Below are positions 38,023 to 45,835 of a DNA stretch of 64,000 nucleotides, one piece after another (position 1 is the first letter of the stretch; each line of letters begins with the position of its first letter). Source of the stretch: Lysinibacillus agricola (GTDB taxonomy: Bacteria; Bacillota; Bacilli; Bacillales_A; Planococcaceae). Both the position numbers and the translations under genes were made by a program. Under the pieces are notes generated by a model that did not search any database, had not been told where the DNA came from, and worked only from the letters and a program-made list of their open reading frames with translations. The stretch spans positions 3,599,501 through 3,663,500 of the forward strand of contig NZ_CP067341.1 in NCBI RefSeq assembly GCF_016638705.1, read 5' to 3'.

Positions 38023-39192
38023 ATGAATAAGCAACAAACTTTAACCTTAAGTATTTTATTATCGAATCTATTCATTGCCTTTTTAGGTATTGGTTTAGTT
38101 ATACCAGTGCTACCAACACTCATGAATGAGCTAAACATTTCAGGCTCTGTTGTTGGTTATATGGTGGCAGCATTTGCTATTACTCAACTTATCGTATCAC
38201 CGATTGCAGGTAAAATGGTGGATAACATTGGCCGAAAAATTATGATCGTTGCAGGTCTTTTTATATTCGGCTTTTCAGAGCTATTATTCGGGCTTGGACG
38301 CTCTATTGAAATACTCTTTATCTCACGTATGCTAGGTGGTGTGAGTGCTGCCTTCATCATGCCGGCGGTGACTGCATATATCGCTGATATTACAACATTG
38401 TCACAACGTCCAAAGGCACTGGGTTATATGAGTGCAGCAATTAGTACGGGCTTTATTATCGGACCTGGGATCGGTGGATTTTTGGCAGAATTCGGAACAC
38501 GCATACCATTCTATGCTGCGGGTATACTTGGATTTTTAGCAGCTATCTTGTCAATTATATTGTTAAAAGAACCGACACGTGCTTCAGATGATGCGGAGTC
38601 TGCACCATCAATTGTAGGCAGTATGAAGCGTATTTTTAGCCCGCTATACCTTATTCCATTCGTGCTTATTTTCGTACTATCATTTGGTTTAGCTGCATTT
38701 GAATCGTTATTTAGTCTATTTGTAGATCATAAATTTGCATTTACACCTTCAGATATCGCGATTATTATTACTGGAAGCGGAATAGTTGGGGCCCTTGCTC
38801 AGCTCGTGCTATTCGATTGGCTTACAAGAAAAATGGGCGAAATCAATCTTATCCGTTATTCGCTCGTCCTATCTGCTGTTTTAACTTTGGCTATGACATT
38901 TGTTAGCCACTATTTCGCAATATTATTCGTTACATTCTTTATTTTCGTCGGCTTCGATTTAATACGTCCTGCCGTTACCTCGTATTTATCGAAAATTGCT
39001 GGTAATGAACAAGGCTTCGTTGGTGGCATGAACTCTATGTTCACAAGTCTTGGTAACATCTTTGGACCTATTTTAGGTGGGATTTTGTTCGATATTAATT
39101 TGAACTATCCATACTACTTTGCGACAATTGTTTTAACACTTGGCGTTATACTTGCTTTGTTCTGGAGAAAACCAAAGCATATTGAAATATAA
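38023..39192 (+). CDS. MFS multidrug efflux transporter (NorA/Bmr/Blt-like, DHA1)
   Basis: A 389-residue, 12-helix transporter. Motif A is GKMVDNIGRKIMIVAGL between helices 2 and 3, and antiporter motif C is in GFIIGPGIGGFLAE (helix 5). The start follows GAAGGAG. It resembles the Bmr/Blt/NorA group, which exports fluoroquinolones and cationic dyes by proton antiport; the substrate here is unknown. It sits behind a MerR operator and the MerR gene. Confidence 0.88.
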   Translation: MNKQQTLTLSILLSNLFIAFLGIGLVIPVLPTLMNELNISGSVVGYMVAAFAITQLIVSPIAGKMVDNIGRKIMIVAGLFIFGFSELLFGLGRSIEILFISRMLGGVSAAFIMPAVTAYIADITTLSQRPKALGYMSAAISTGFIIGPGIGGFLAEFGTRIPFYAAGILGFLAAILSIILLKEPTRASDDAESAPSIVGSMKRIFSPLYLIPFVLIFVLSFGLAAFESLFSLFVDHKFAFTPSDIAIIITGSGIVGALAQLVLFDWLTRKMGEINLIRYSLVLSAVLTLAMTFVSHYFAILFVTFFIFVGFDLIRPAVTSYLSKIAGNEQGFVGGMNSMFTSLGNIFGPILGGILFDINLNYPYYFATIVLTLGVILALFWRKPKHIEI

Positions 39193-39260
39193 TAAAGTAG
39201 CGATACAAATCACTGCTGATAAATTTCCTTTACCAACTTATTATTATAAAAACACTCAAA

Positions 39261-39308
39261 AGAAGGGTTGCCCCTTGATGAATGAATCATCATATCGGCA
39301 ACCCTTCT
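39261..39308. terminator. Bidirectional terminator between the MFS gene and yqhY
   Basis: AGAAGGGTTGCC/GGCAACCCTTCT, a perfect 12-bp stem with a 24-nt loop and T-run, placed between convergent genes. Confidence 0.85.
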
Positions 39309-39310
39309 TT

Positions 39311-39763
39311 TTATTCTTGTACAGGTACAGCTATCTCATCTTTTTCAAAGAGAATACCAGTAATGTGTACATTCACCTCGGCTGTTTCAAGTGCTGTCAT
39401 ATTAAAAATCGCTTGGCGAATTTGAGTTTGTACTTCCTTCGCCACCTTTGGAATAGCATAGCCGTATTTCACAGAGCAAAATACATCAATGGCAATCTCA
39501 CCAGTTTCAGTGACACCCGATTTAATGCCTTTATTGTGTACTTTTTTACCGAAGCGTTCTACTACGCCTGTTGCAATATTCCCTCGAGTCGCAGCGATTC
39601 CTTCCACCTCATTCACTGCGATTCCAGCAACAACCTCGATTACTTCCGCTGCTACTTCAATTTTCCCAAGTTCTTCTTTTCCAGAAGGCGTTGGTTGTAC
39701 GAAAGATTGTCCTACTTTCTCTGCCATACAAATATCATCCTTTCCCTTACACATCACAAACAA
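39311..39763 (-). CDS. yqhY: Asp23/Gls24 family protein YqhY
   Basis: A 150-residue Asp23-family protein with GKIEVAAEVIEVVAGIAVNEVEG and DVFCSVKYGYAIPKVAKEVQ. YqhY is encoded next to accBC in Bacilli and has been linked to control of acetyl-CoA carboxylase activity in B. subtilis. Here about 1.1 kb with two repeat arrays and two small genes separates it from accC. Confidence 0.92.
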   Translation of the reverse strand: MFVMCKGKDDICMAEKVGQSFVQPTPSGKEELGKIEVAAEVIEVVAGIAVNEVEGIAATRGNIATGVVERFGKKVHNKGIKSGVTETGEIAIDVFCSVKYGYAIPKVAKEVQTQIRQAIFNMTALETAEVNVHITGILFEKDEIAVPVQE

Positions 39764-39824
39764 ATGCTGTACTTACGCTTATTATACTATAAAAAGGAAA
39801 GTTTGGCTTCAGTAAGGTTTATGT

Positions 39825-39929
39825 CGATAAATTTAAAAAGTTGAGCGATAAACTTAAAAAGTTAGGCGATAAATCCAAAATTTTATTCGATAAATCAACA
39901 ATACTTATCGATAAAAATAAAAAGCGAAG
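39825..39929. repeat. Tandem array of five 21-bp units with CGATAAA core (copy A)
   Basis: Exactly five units of 21 bp, each starting CGATAAA (39825, 39846, 39867, 39888, 39909), preceded by TTTATGT. The last unit, CGATAAAAATAAAAAGCGAAG, is identical to the last unit of the array at 40789. An 80-codon frame that begins inside it is only repeat translation. Confidence 0.9.
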
Positions 39930-39938
39930 AAATAGTCC

Positions 39939-40271
39939 TTATTTTATACCCCTATTTGCTTTCAATTTCAAAATAATAGTATTGTATTTATTTAAACTGA
40001 TCTTTTTTACCACAATTAATAAAAATATCGAAATAATACAAACTCCAATAGAAATGAACATCATTAGTCTGAAAATTTTTTGATATGTTAAATAATCCGG
40101 AGTTAACATTATTACAATGCTACTTGAAATCATTAGTAAAATCCAACCGGGTAAAATTTGCACAATGAAATCAGAACTTTTCCGTTTCATAAATTTCGTT
40201 AAAACCCCAAAAAGATAATACATAAACCTAACATAAACAATAACTAGTAGAACACTAAGAAGAATATTCAA
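39939..40271 (-). CDS. Hypothetical four-helix membrane protein
   Basis: A 110-residue protein with four hydrophobic segments (start MNILLSVLLVIVYVRFMYYL; later PGWILLMISSSIVIML and SIGVCIISIFLLIVV). A GGAGGA lies 8 nt upstream of the ATG. I recognise no family. It lies between the two 21-bp repeat arrays that separate yqhY from accC, so it is probably a lineage-specific insertion. Confidence 0.6.
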   Translation of the reverse strand: MNILLSVLLVIVYVRFMYYLFGVLTKFMKRKSSDFIVQILPGWILLMISSSIVIMLTPDYLTYQKIFRLMMFISIGVCIISIFLLIVVKKISLNKYNTIILKLKANRGIK

Positions 40272-40611
40272 AATAAATCATCCTCCTAAACTAATTTGCT
40301 ATTGTCAATAATGTAGGCGATGCCACTGTAAAAAAAGCAAAAACAGCGCTACCCCACAATTAAATATTTTATCTTTTTCTCCCTCCCTCTTTGCAAATTA
40401 ACCAATACAGAAGACTGAATCCTCCTATTAGCCATTACGCTTGGAAACCTGACGTTGATTATGTCATGCACAAAAATACTTCCTGTTCCTATTTTAATTT
40501 CCAAAAACAAGATTATACGCTACAATTCTTGTATAGATGGAATTTACAGCTAATTTGGAAATAGATAACTTATCTTAGTTAGATAAATGTCAAAAAATAA
40601 GGAGAAACGAA
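40272..40611. other. Intergenic stretch with no clear feature
   Basis: No open frame with a start signal and no strong hairpin are seen. A GGAGAAACG ribosome binding site for the next small gene is at its right end. Confidence 0.5.
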
Positions 40612-40773
40612 ATGAATACATGGTATTATTTGTATGCCTTGATTTTAGGAGTATTTTCATTTTTTACAGGTGAGATTGTTACATTTATAATGCTAGGCTT
40701 TATACTAATTGCTCTACAAAATATACATTCAACACTAAAACAAATTCTAGCAAAATTAAATAAAAAGCAATAG
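40612..40773 (+). CDS. Small hydrophobic protein, hypothetical
   Basis: A 53-residue product MNTWYYLYALILGVFSFFTG, then a second hydrophobic stretch EIVTFIMLGFILIALQ and a basic tail ending KLNKKQ: two short helices, likely membrane-embedded. AAGGAG lies 9 nt before the ATG. It is transcribed opposite to accC, inside the segment bounded by repeat arrays. Function unknown. Confidence 0.6.
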   Translation: MNTWYYLYALILGVFSFFTGEIVTFIMLGFILIALQNIHSTLKQILAKLNKKQ

Positions 40774-40788
40774 AGTATATCTTTATGT

Positions 40789-40893
40789 CGATCAATTTAA
40801 AAAGTTAGGTGATAAATCCAAAATTTTATTCGATAAATTAACAAAGCTTATCGATAAATTCAAATAATCTCTCGATAAAAATAAAAAGCGAAG
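40789..40893. repeat. Tandem array of five 21-bp units with CGATAAA core (copy B)
   Basis: Units start at 40789, 40810, 40831, 40852 and 40873, with the same 21-bp period, the same leader TTTATGT and the same final unit as copy A. The last unit runs straight into the accC terminator and supplies its T-rich tail on the minus strand. Confidence 0.9.
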
Positions 40894-40915
40894 AAATCTT
40901 AATAGATTTCTTCGC
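40880..40915 (-). terminator. Terminator of accBC
   Basis: GCGAAGAAATC/GATTTCTTCGC with a 6-nt loop. The minus-strand T-rich tail lies in the last repeat unit. Confidence 0.85.
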
Positions 40916-40924
40916 CATAATCAA

Positions 40925-42283
40925 TTACTTGCTTGTCCCCAAAACATCATTCTCTTCTAGGAACTTCGTATTGAATTGTGCTGATTTGAAAACGTCATTG
41001 TTCATCAATGCTTGGTGGAATGGAATTGTTGTATTGATACCAGGACCAGATACTTCAAATTCGCTAAGCGCACGATTCATTTTCGCAATCGCTTCTTCAC
41101 GTGTATTGGCATGAACAATTAGTTTTGCAACCATTGAATCATAGTATGGAGGGATTGTATAGCCTGCATAAACAGCAGAATCAATACGTACACCATAGCC
41201 ACCTGGCGTTACATAAGTATCTACAGTACCAGCTGATGGCATAAAGTTTTTATAAGCATTTTCTGCGTTAATACGGCATTCAATTGCCCAACCATTTAAT
41301 TGAATATCATCTTGAGCGAAAGGAAGTTTTTCACCAGATGCAATTTTTAATTGTTGTTGTACAAGATCTACACCAGAAATCATTTCAGTTACTGGGTGCT
41401 CTACCTGAATACGAGTATTCATTTCCATGAAGTAGAATTTATCTTCTTGGTAGTCATAAATAAACTCGATTGTTCCGGCACCTTCATAGTTACAAGCTTG
41501 TGCAGCTTTAACGGCAGCCGCACCCATCTCAGCACGACGCTCTGAAGATAGAGCTGGAGATGGAGCTTCCTCTACTAATTTCTGCATACGACGTTGAACT
41601 GTACAGTCACGTTCACCTAAATGTACAACGTTACCATAGCCATCCGCTAATACTTGGATTTCACAGTGACGGAAATACTCGATGAATTTTTCTAAATATA
41701 CGCCAGGGTTGCCGAATGCTGCAGCAGCCTCTTTTTGCGTAATTTCAATACCTTTTACAAGGTCTTCTTCTGTACGAGCTACACGGATACCTTTACCGCC
41801 ACCACCAGCAGTTGCTTTGATGATCACTGGGTAACCAATTTTAGCAGCCCATTCTTTACCTGTTTCGATATCTGGAACGATACCAGTACCTGGAACAAGC
41901 GGAACACCTGCTGCTTCCATTGTTGTACGTGCAACGTCTTTAATACCCATAATTTTAATGGAGTCAGATGATGGTCCAATGAACTTAATACCTGCGTTTT
42001 CACAAGCTTCAGCGAAGTCAGCGTTTTCAGATACAAAACCGTAACCTGGATGGATACCGTCTGCACCAGTTTTTTCTGCTACGCTAAGTAAAGCCGGGAA
42101 GCTAAGATATGAATCTTTTGATAGCTTTGGTCCGATGCAATATGCTTCGTCTGCTAATTTCACATGTAATGCGTCTGCGTCTGCTTCTGAATATACGGCA
42201 ACAGATTGAATGCCTAACTCTTTACAAGCACGAATAATACGCACAGCGATTTCGCCGCGGTTTGCAATTAAAACTTTTTTCAT
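40925..42283 (-). CDS. accC: Acetyl-CoA carboxylase biotin carboxylase subunit
   Basis: A 452-residue ATP-grasp enzyme: [16 protein letters not shown] (ATP loop), [20 protein letters not shown] (metal/bicarbonate site) and the N-terminal [20 protein letters not shown]. It carboxylates biotin on AccB in the first step of fatty-acid synthesis. It lies 14 bp after accB. Confidence 0.97.
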   Translation of the reverse strand: MKKVLIANRGEIAVRIIRACKELGIQSVAVYSEADADALHVKLADEAYCIGPKLSKDSYLSFPALLSVAEKTGADGIHPGYGFVSENADFAEACENAGIKFIGPSSDSIKIMGIKDVARTTMEAAGVPLVPGTGIVPDIETGKEWAAKIGYPVIIKATAGGGGKGIRVARTEEDLVKGIEITQKEAAAAFGNPGVYLEKFIEYFRHCEIQVLADGYGNVVHLGERDCTVQRRMQKLVEEAPSPALSSERRAEMGAAAVKAAQACNYEGAGTIEFIYDYQEDKFYFMEMNTRIQVEHPVTEMISGVDLVQQQLKIASGEKLPFAQDDIQLNGWAIECRINAENAYKNFMPSAGTVDTYVTPGGYGVRIDSAVYAGYTIPPYYDSMVAKLIVHANTREEAIAKMNRALSEFEVSGPGINTTIPFHQALMNNDVFKSAQFNTKFLEENDVLGTSK

Positions 42284-42297
42284 AGGTTGTGCACTCC

Positions 42298-42792
42298 TTA
42301 CTCAGCTTTTACAAGGAATAATGGTTGTCCGTATTCTACTAACTCACCGTCTTTAACAAGTACTTCAACGATTCCCCCTTGAACTTCTGCTTCAATTTCG
42401 TTGAATAGTTTCATAGCTTCTACGATACATACAATTGTTTCATTACCAACTTTGTCCCCCACTTTAACGTAAGCTGGTGAATCTGGGTTCGGCGATTGGT
42501 AGAAAGTACCAACCATCGGAGAGACAATTTTATGTAACGACGGGTCGTTATTTGTTGGTGCCTCAGATGCAACTGGTGCTTCTTCAGCTTTTGCTGGAGC
42601 TGGAGCTGCCGCTGGTGCAGATTGTTGTACAACAGGTGCCGCTACTTCTTTTTTAGTTGCTACAGTTTCAGTAACAACAACACCATTCTTTTTTAACTTA
42701 ACTTTTGCGCCATCTACTTCATAAACGAACTCGTCAATTGAAGAAGAATCTACTAATTTAATGATTTCACGAATTTCTTGAATTTTGAACAT
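42298..42792 (-). CDS. accB: Biotin carboxyl carrier protein
   Basis: A 164-residue protein with an N-terminal domain, an Ala/Pro-rich linker (about 60-90) and a C-terminal biotinyl domain with the biotinylated Lys in [10 protein letters not shown]. It shuttles carboxybiotin between AccC and AccAD. It follows the spoIIIA operon but is isolated from it by a terminator. Confidence 0.97.
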   Translation of the reverse strand: MFKIQEIREIIKLVDSSSIDEFVYEVDGAKVKLKKNGVVVTETVATKKEVAAPVVQQSAPAAAPAPAKAEEAPVASEAPTNNDPSLHKIVSPMVGTFYQSPNPDSPAYVKVGDKVGNETIVCIVEAMKLFNEIEAEVQGGIVEVLVKDGELVEYGQPLFLVKAE

Positions 42793-42898
42793 TTCTCTAA
42801 CTCTCCTTATGAAATAAAATCTACTACAAGCCCTATTTTATATTTTTTTCGAACAATTTGAAATACTTAAATGCAAATTAAGTAAATATGGACAAAAT

Positions 42899-42931
42899 AA
42901 AAGGCTTTCTTTTACTAAACGAAAGCCTTTT
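42899..42931 (-). terminator. Terminator of the spoIIIA operon
   Basis: AAAAGGCTTTC/GAAAGCCTTTT, an 11-bp perfect stem between spoIIIAH and accB. Confidence 0.88.
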
Positions 42932-42993
42932 CATTATGCTGATATATAACAATGTTAATAAATTAATAGAATATTCCTTTTTTTCTTTATCTT

Positions 42994-43551
42994 TTAATAG
43001 TTATTTGCACTAAATTTTACTTGTACGTCATTTGCGCCTTCCATCTCTGTTCTTACCAAATAAATAATTTCATTCGCTTGAGCTTTTGATAGCTCCTCAG
43101 CCATAACAGTTACCGATACTTTATCACCATCCGCTCGTACAAACGCATCGGAGTAACCTAAAGATTTAATAAGCATTTCTAACATTGCTTCAGAGGATTC
43201 TTGTTTTATAAGGTTATCCATCTCGTTATAAGCCTTACTTTTATCTTCTGCTGAGTATTCTTGTGAACCGATTTTCTGTGTTAATTGTTGACGAAGTTGG
43301 CTTCTTTCATCACTAACTTGCATGCGCATTTCTTCAAATAAGTGACTTGGAGAAGATACTTCCTGTGTCACACCATCTTTCGTTGCTTCTTGATCTGTTA
43401 CACCAGTTACTGCAGTTTGCTGTAATGCATCATCTGTGAAAATAGTTAGACCATTAAATTGCTTTGCTGGATCAACCAAATAATACACTGAAATAACTGC
43501 TACTAGACTTAATAATGTCATAAACCAAACTGTTCTTCTACGTACGCGCAT
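42994..43551 (-). CDS. spoIIIAH: Stage III sporulation protein AH
   Basis: A 185-residue protein: an N-terminal membrane anchor (VWFMTLLSLVAVISVYYLVD) and an extracellular domain of the YscJ/FliF-like fold with the family region SSEAMLEMLIKSLGYSDAFV. It pairs with forespore SpoIIQ across the intermembrane space of the engulfed forespore. It is shorter than the B. subtilis protein (218). It is the last gene of this operon, one base after spoIIIAG. Confidence 0.93.
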   Translation of the reverse strand: MRVRRRTVWFMTLLSLVAVISVYYLVDPAKQFNGLTIFTDDALQQTAVTGVTDQEATKDGVTQEVSSPSHLFEEMRMQVSDERSQLRQQLTQKIGSQEYSAEDKSKAYNEMDNLIKQESSEAMLEMLIKSLGYSDAFVRADGDKVSVTVMAEELSKAQANEIIYLVRTEMEGANDVQVKFSANNY

Positions 43552-44013
43552 TTACTTTTCCTCCTTATTTTCCATTGGAACGATAATAATTCGATGAATC
43601 GGCAATTGCATTACTTGACTAACAACCGCACGAATTTCATTTTTAACAAAGATATCTGATGCTCCTTTTGAAACAATTAGTATCCCTGTTACTTCTTTCG
43701 TGCCTTGTTCAGTTCCTCGAAAATATTGACTGAATAGTTGATTGTCATCCTTCGTATCTGTCATATCTCCGTAATAAAAATAGACTTTTACCTCCCCAAC
43801 ACCTTTCATAGCCTTCAATGTCTGTTCAAGTTTTTCTTCATTGGTTTTCGGTGTTACTTGCCCATTCGTTGTATTCGTTTGATACATTGGTAAAATGATG
43901 AAAATTCCCACGGAGGCAGCGATCAGCATTAAGACTAAAAATGACGTTGTTTTTTTTGGTTTCTTTTCCACATCACTTGTACATTGCCTCCTTTCATCTC
44001 TTCTCTTTTTCAA
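43552..44013 (-). CDS. spoIIIAG: Stage III sporulation protein AG
   Basis: A 153-residue protein with an N-terminal transmembrane helix (SFLVLMLIAASVGIFIILPM) and the ring-building motif of SpoIIIAG with ...GVGEVKVYFYYGDM and GILIVSKGASDIFVKNEI. It is well short of the B. subtilis 229 residues, mainly in the cytoplasmic tail and linker. The frame starts at a TTG with AGGAGG 18 nt away; a GTG 13 codons later has AGGAGG at 15 nt. The start is therefore uncertain. Confidence 0.88.
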   Translation of the reverse strand: MKKRRDERRQCTSDVEKKPKKTTSFLVLMLIAASVGIFIILPMYQTNTTNGQVTPKTNEEKLEQTLKAMKGVGEVKVYFYYGDMTDTKDDNQLFSQYFRGTEQGTKEVTGILIVSKGASDIFVKNEIRAVVSQVMQLPIHRIIIVPMENKEEK

Positions 44014-44035
44014 GTGTATGTACGCTTGTTTCCTC

Positions 44036-44179
44036 CTATGAATTGATAAATGGAATCTTTAATAGCATTTGCAAAAATACTAACGCAATGACAAGTTTTG
44101 TGAGCGAGATTATTTCTTTATCTTCTGTTAGAAAAACAAATATCTGACAGATAAAGAGTATTGCCAATAAAAGAATCAA
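44036..44179 (-). CDS. spoIIIAF: Very short SpoIIIAF-like membrane protein
   Basis: A 47-residue product from a TTG start with GGGGGGAG 6 nt upstream, 1 bp after the spoIIIAE stop. It has two hydrophobic helices (LLLAILFICQIFVFL and LVIALVFLQMLLKI) joined by TEDKEIISLTK. Its place between AE and AG and its two-helix layout fit the N-terminus of SpoIIIAF, but the soluble domain that makes up three quarters of the B. subtilis protein (about 206 residues) is missing. Identity is by position and topology only. Confidence 0.6.
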   Translation of the reverse strand: MILLLAILFICQIFVFLTEDKEIISLTKLVIALVFLQMLLKIPFINS

Positions 44180-44180
44180 T

Positions 44181-45092
44181 CTATCTCCCCCCGGCCATAA
44201 CTTGCACAAAAATGATGAGGAAAAAACAAGAAAACATAAATGAAAAAGCAATTAGAAACGATACAGCACATAATGTAAATAGAGATTTACTAATATGATC
44301 TAGTAATCTACAAATATCATCAAAAGCAATTGGCTCTAAAATAGCTGCTAACAGTTTCAACGAATACGCACTGACAACAAGCTGAACTGTTGGAATGAAC
44401 GATACTGTAATGACCGCTATAAACGCAGTAATACTACTAATAGAAGAAGAAAATTGTGTCATATGTTGGAACATCGAAAAGCTATCTACTATAATGGAAC
44501 CAACAACCGGAATATTTTCCTCTATTAATTTCTTCACAGGCTCTGCAACAGCTGCGTTAACACTAAATGCCGCAACACCACTTGCTGACATTAAGATGAC
44601 ATAACAAATAACAGATGCAGAGACAATGCTCATAATAGTAAAACGAATCAATTCGGCAATTCTCGTAAACGAAATTTCTTTGACAATGACACTGCAAACA
44701 TCAAAAACAATGGCAAAAAGCACACCTGGAATAAGCCACTTACTACTAATAATCGTTAAGACTTGTACAAAAAAAAGCAAGAAAGGCTGCCAAGAAGCAA
44801 TCGCTGTAATACTGCTTGATAGAAGAAAGCTTGAAGTAAGAATCGGATAAAATGCAGTGAATATATGGGCGAGTCCCTGTGCTATTTCGTCTATTAATTT
44901 AAATGAATTCACAACTACAGGCCCTATTGTGGCAAGTACAATAAGAAAAAAAAGTATTCTTGTCCCTTTTTCAAATTCTGGTAACATCATATTAACAATC
45001 AAAATAATGATGACATAGCCACTCAAAATGAGCGTCATCTTCAGCAATAGAAAGAATGGATCAATTAAAAACGAAAGTATTTGCTCTTGCAA
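44181..45092 (-). CDS. spoIIIAE: Stage III sporulation protein AE, N-terminally short
   Basis: A 303-residue polytopic membrane protein that matches the membrane domain of SpoIIIAE (for example GVAAFSVNAAVAEPVKKLIE, ENIPVVGSIIVDSFSM and SAYSLKLLAAILEPIAFDD). B. subtilis SpoIIIAE has 399 residues. The signal peptide and extracellular helical domain of about 95 residues at its N-terminus are absent here, with the preceding spoIIIAD gene ending only 12 bp upstream, so there is no room for them. Confidence 0.9.
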   Translation of the reverse strand: MQEQILSFLIDPFFLLLKMTLILSGYVIIILIVNMMLPEFEKGTRILFFLIVLATIGPVVVNSFKLIDEIAQGLAHIFTAFYPILTSSFLLSSSITAIASWQPFLLFFVQVLTIISSKWLIPGVLFAIVFDVCSVIVKEISFTRIAELIRFTIMSIVSASVICYVILMSASGVAAFSVNAAVAEPVKKLIEENIPVVGSIIVDSFSMFQHMTQFSSSISSITAFIAVITVSFIPTVQLVVSAYSLKLLAAILEPIAFDDICRLLDHISKSLFTLCAVSFLIAFSFMFSCFFLIIFVQVMAGGR

Positions 45093-45104
45093 TGTCTTCG
45101 CCCC

Positions 45105-45482
45105 TTAGTTTAGCCGTTGTAAAATGGCCGACACCTCCTGTAAAACAGCCAAAAATTCCTTAAACCAATACAACAAAATGACAATCTTGACCCCATCATA
45201 GACAATGTTCCCGAGTACTTTATAGTTTTGTTCTACAAGTAACATAGACATCCATTGCCCTATATAAAAAAGGCTAGCACTTACCACAATGGCTTTCGCA
45301 TAAGGCAAAAAAGCTAACGTCTCTAGCAATTGCTTGATGAATGGCAATAGGAGTGTCGAGAACAACATGCCGAACAACAAAAACGAAAACATTACACTAA
45401 TTAGCGCATGGAGTGGTTGTATGACTTCTTTTATAAGCAATAATAAAAGCAGCATGATAACAGCTATGATGACAATTTCCAT
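45105..45482 (-). CDS. spoIIIAD: Stage III sporulation protein AD
   Basis: A 125-residue protein of about four transmembrane helices, with the family's LPYAKAIVVSASLFYIGQWM and NIVYDGVKIVILLYWFKEFL. Length matches the B. subtilis protein (133). It is part of the membrane complex of the SpoIIIA-SpoIIQ channel, 5 bp from spoIIIAC. Confidence 0.9.
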   Translation of the reverse strand: MEIVIIAVIMLLLLLLIKEVIQPLHALISVMFSFLLFGMLFSTLLLPFIKQLLETLAFLPYAKAIVVSASLFYIGQWMSMLLVEQNYKVLGNIVYDGVKIVILLYWFKEFLAVLQEVSAILQRLN

Positions 45483-45487
45483 TTACA

Positions 45488-45697
45488 CTACCCGGAAGAG
45501 GTCAGCCATTGAAAGAATGTAAGGATCTCGTTGAAAAATAGACGTAAAAATCGCAGTAATTCCGCTGTCATATATAAGTAGGCAATGAAAAATAGGAAAA
45601 ATGAAAATTCTTTCTTTCCTGTTTGATCAAAGAAAACATGAAGAAGCGCAACTACTAGTCCCACTCCAGCGACTCTTAATACGTCTTGTAATTCCAT
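45488..45697 (-). CDS. spoIIIAC: Stage III sporulation protein AC
   Basis: A 69-residue, two-helix protein (DVLRVAGVGLVVALLHVFFD and FFLFFIAYLYMTAELLRFLR) of normal length for the family (68). GAGGGGG lies 7 nt before the ATG. It is the first gene of the operon. Upstream there are only about 40 bp and then the terminator of the next gene, so spoIIIAA and spoIIIAB are not at this locus. Confidence 0.92.
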   Translation of the reverse strand: MELQDVLRVAGVGLVVALLHVFFDQTGKKEFSFFLFFIAYLYMTAELLRFLRLFFNEILTFFQWLTSSG

Positions 45698-45738
45698 TCA
45701 TACGCCCCCTCGTGTACAGCAATATATGTTGCTAACCT

Positions 45739-45773
45739 AAAAAAAGACCTCCATACATATGTATAGAGATCTT
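45739..45773 (-). terminator. Terminator of the nitronate monooxygenase gene
   Basis: AAGATCTCTATACATATGTATGGAGGTCTT palindrome (arms 45744-45757 and 45760-45773) followed by TTTTTTT on the minus strand. It isolates the spoIIIA operon from the gene upstream. Confidence 0.85.
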
Positions 45774-45791
45774 GGATATTAATGAAATTAA

Positions 45792-45830
45792 TTTATGCCT
45801 TGGCATAATTGCATCCGGATTCGACATGAA
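45792..45830. repeat. Copy of the ATTATGCC...GGCATAATTGC repeat module
   Basis: TTTATGCCTTGGCATAATTG then CATCCGGATTCGACATGAA. This matches the start of the repeat at 11790 nearly base for base. Confidence 0.65.
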
Positions 45831-45835
45831 AGAAG

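Noticed and set aside
39140..39844. 234-codon plus-strand frame after the MFS gene
   Set aside because: It is antisense to yqhY and passes through a bidirectional terminator; composition is not protein-like.
39841..40083. 80-codon plus-strand frame starting MSDKLKKLGDKSKILFDK
   Set aside because: Its first part is a translation of the 21-bp repeat array and the rest is antisense to a membrane-protein gene; no ribosome binding site.
39825..40893. Repeat arrays as a CRISPR locus
   Set aside because: The 21-bp units are contiguous without spacers, diverge along their length, and no cas genes are near. The same holds for the 20-bp arrays at 52556 and 54211.
43552..44013. GTG-ATG pair 10 nt after AGGAGG in the 5' part of spoIIIAG as an alternative start
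   Set aside because: It is out of frame with spoIIIAG and stops after 13 codons.
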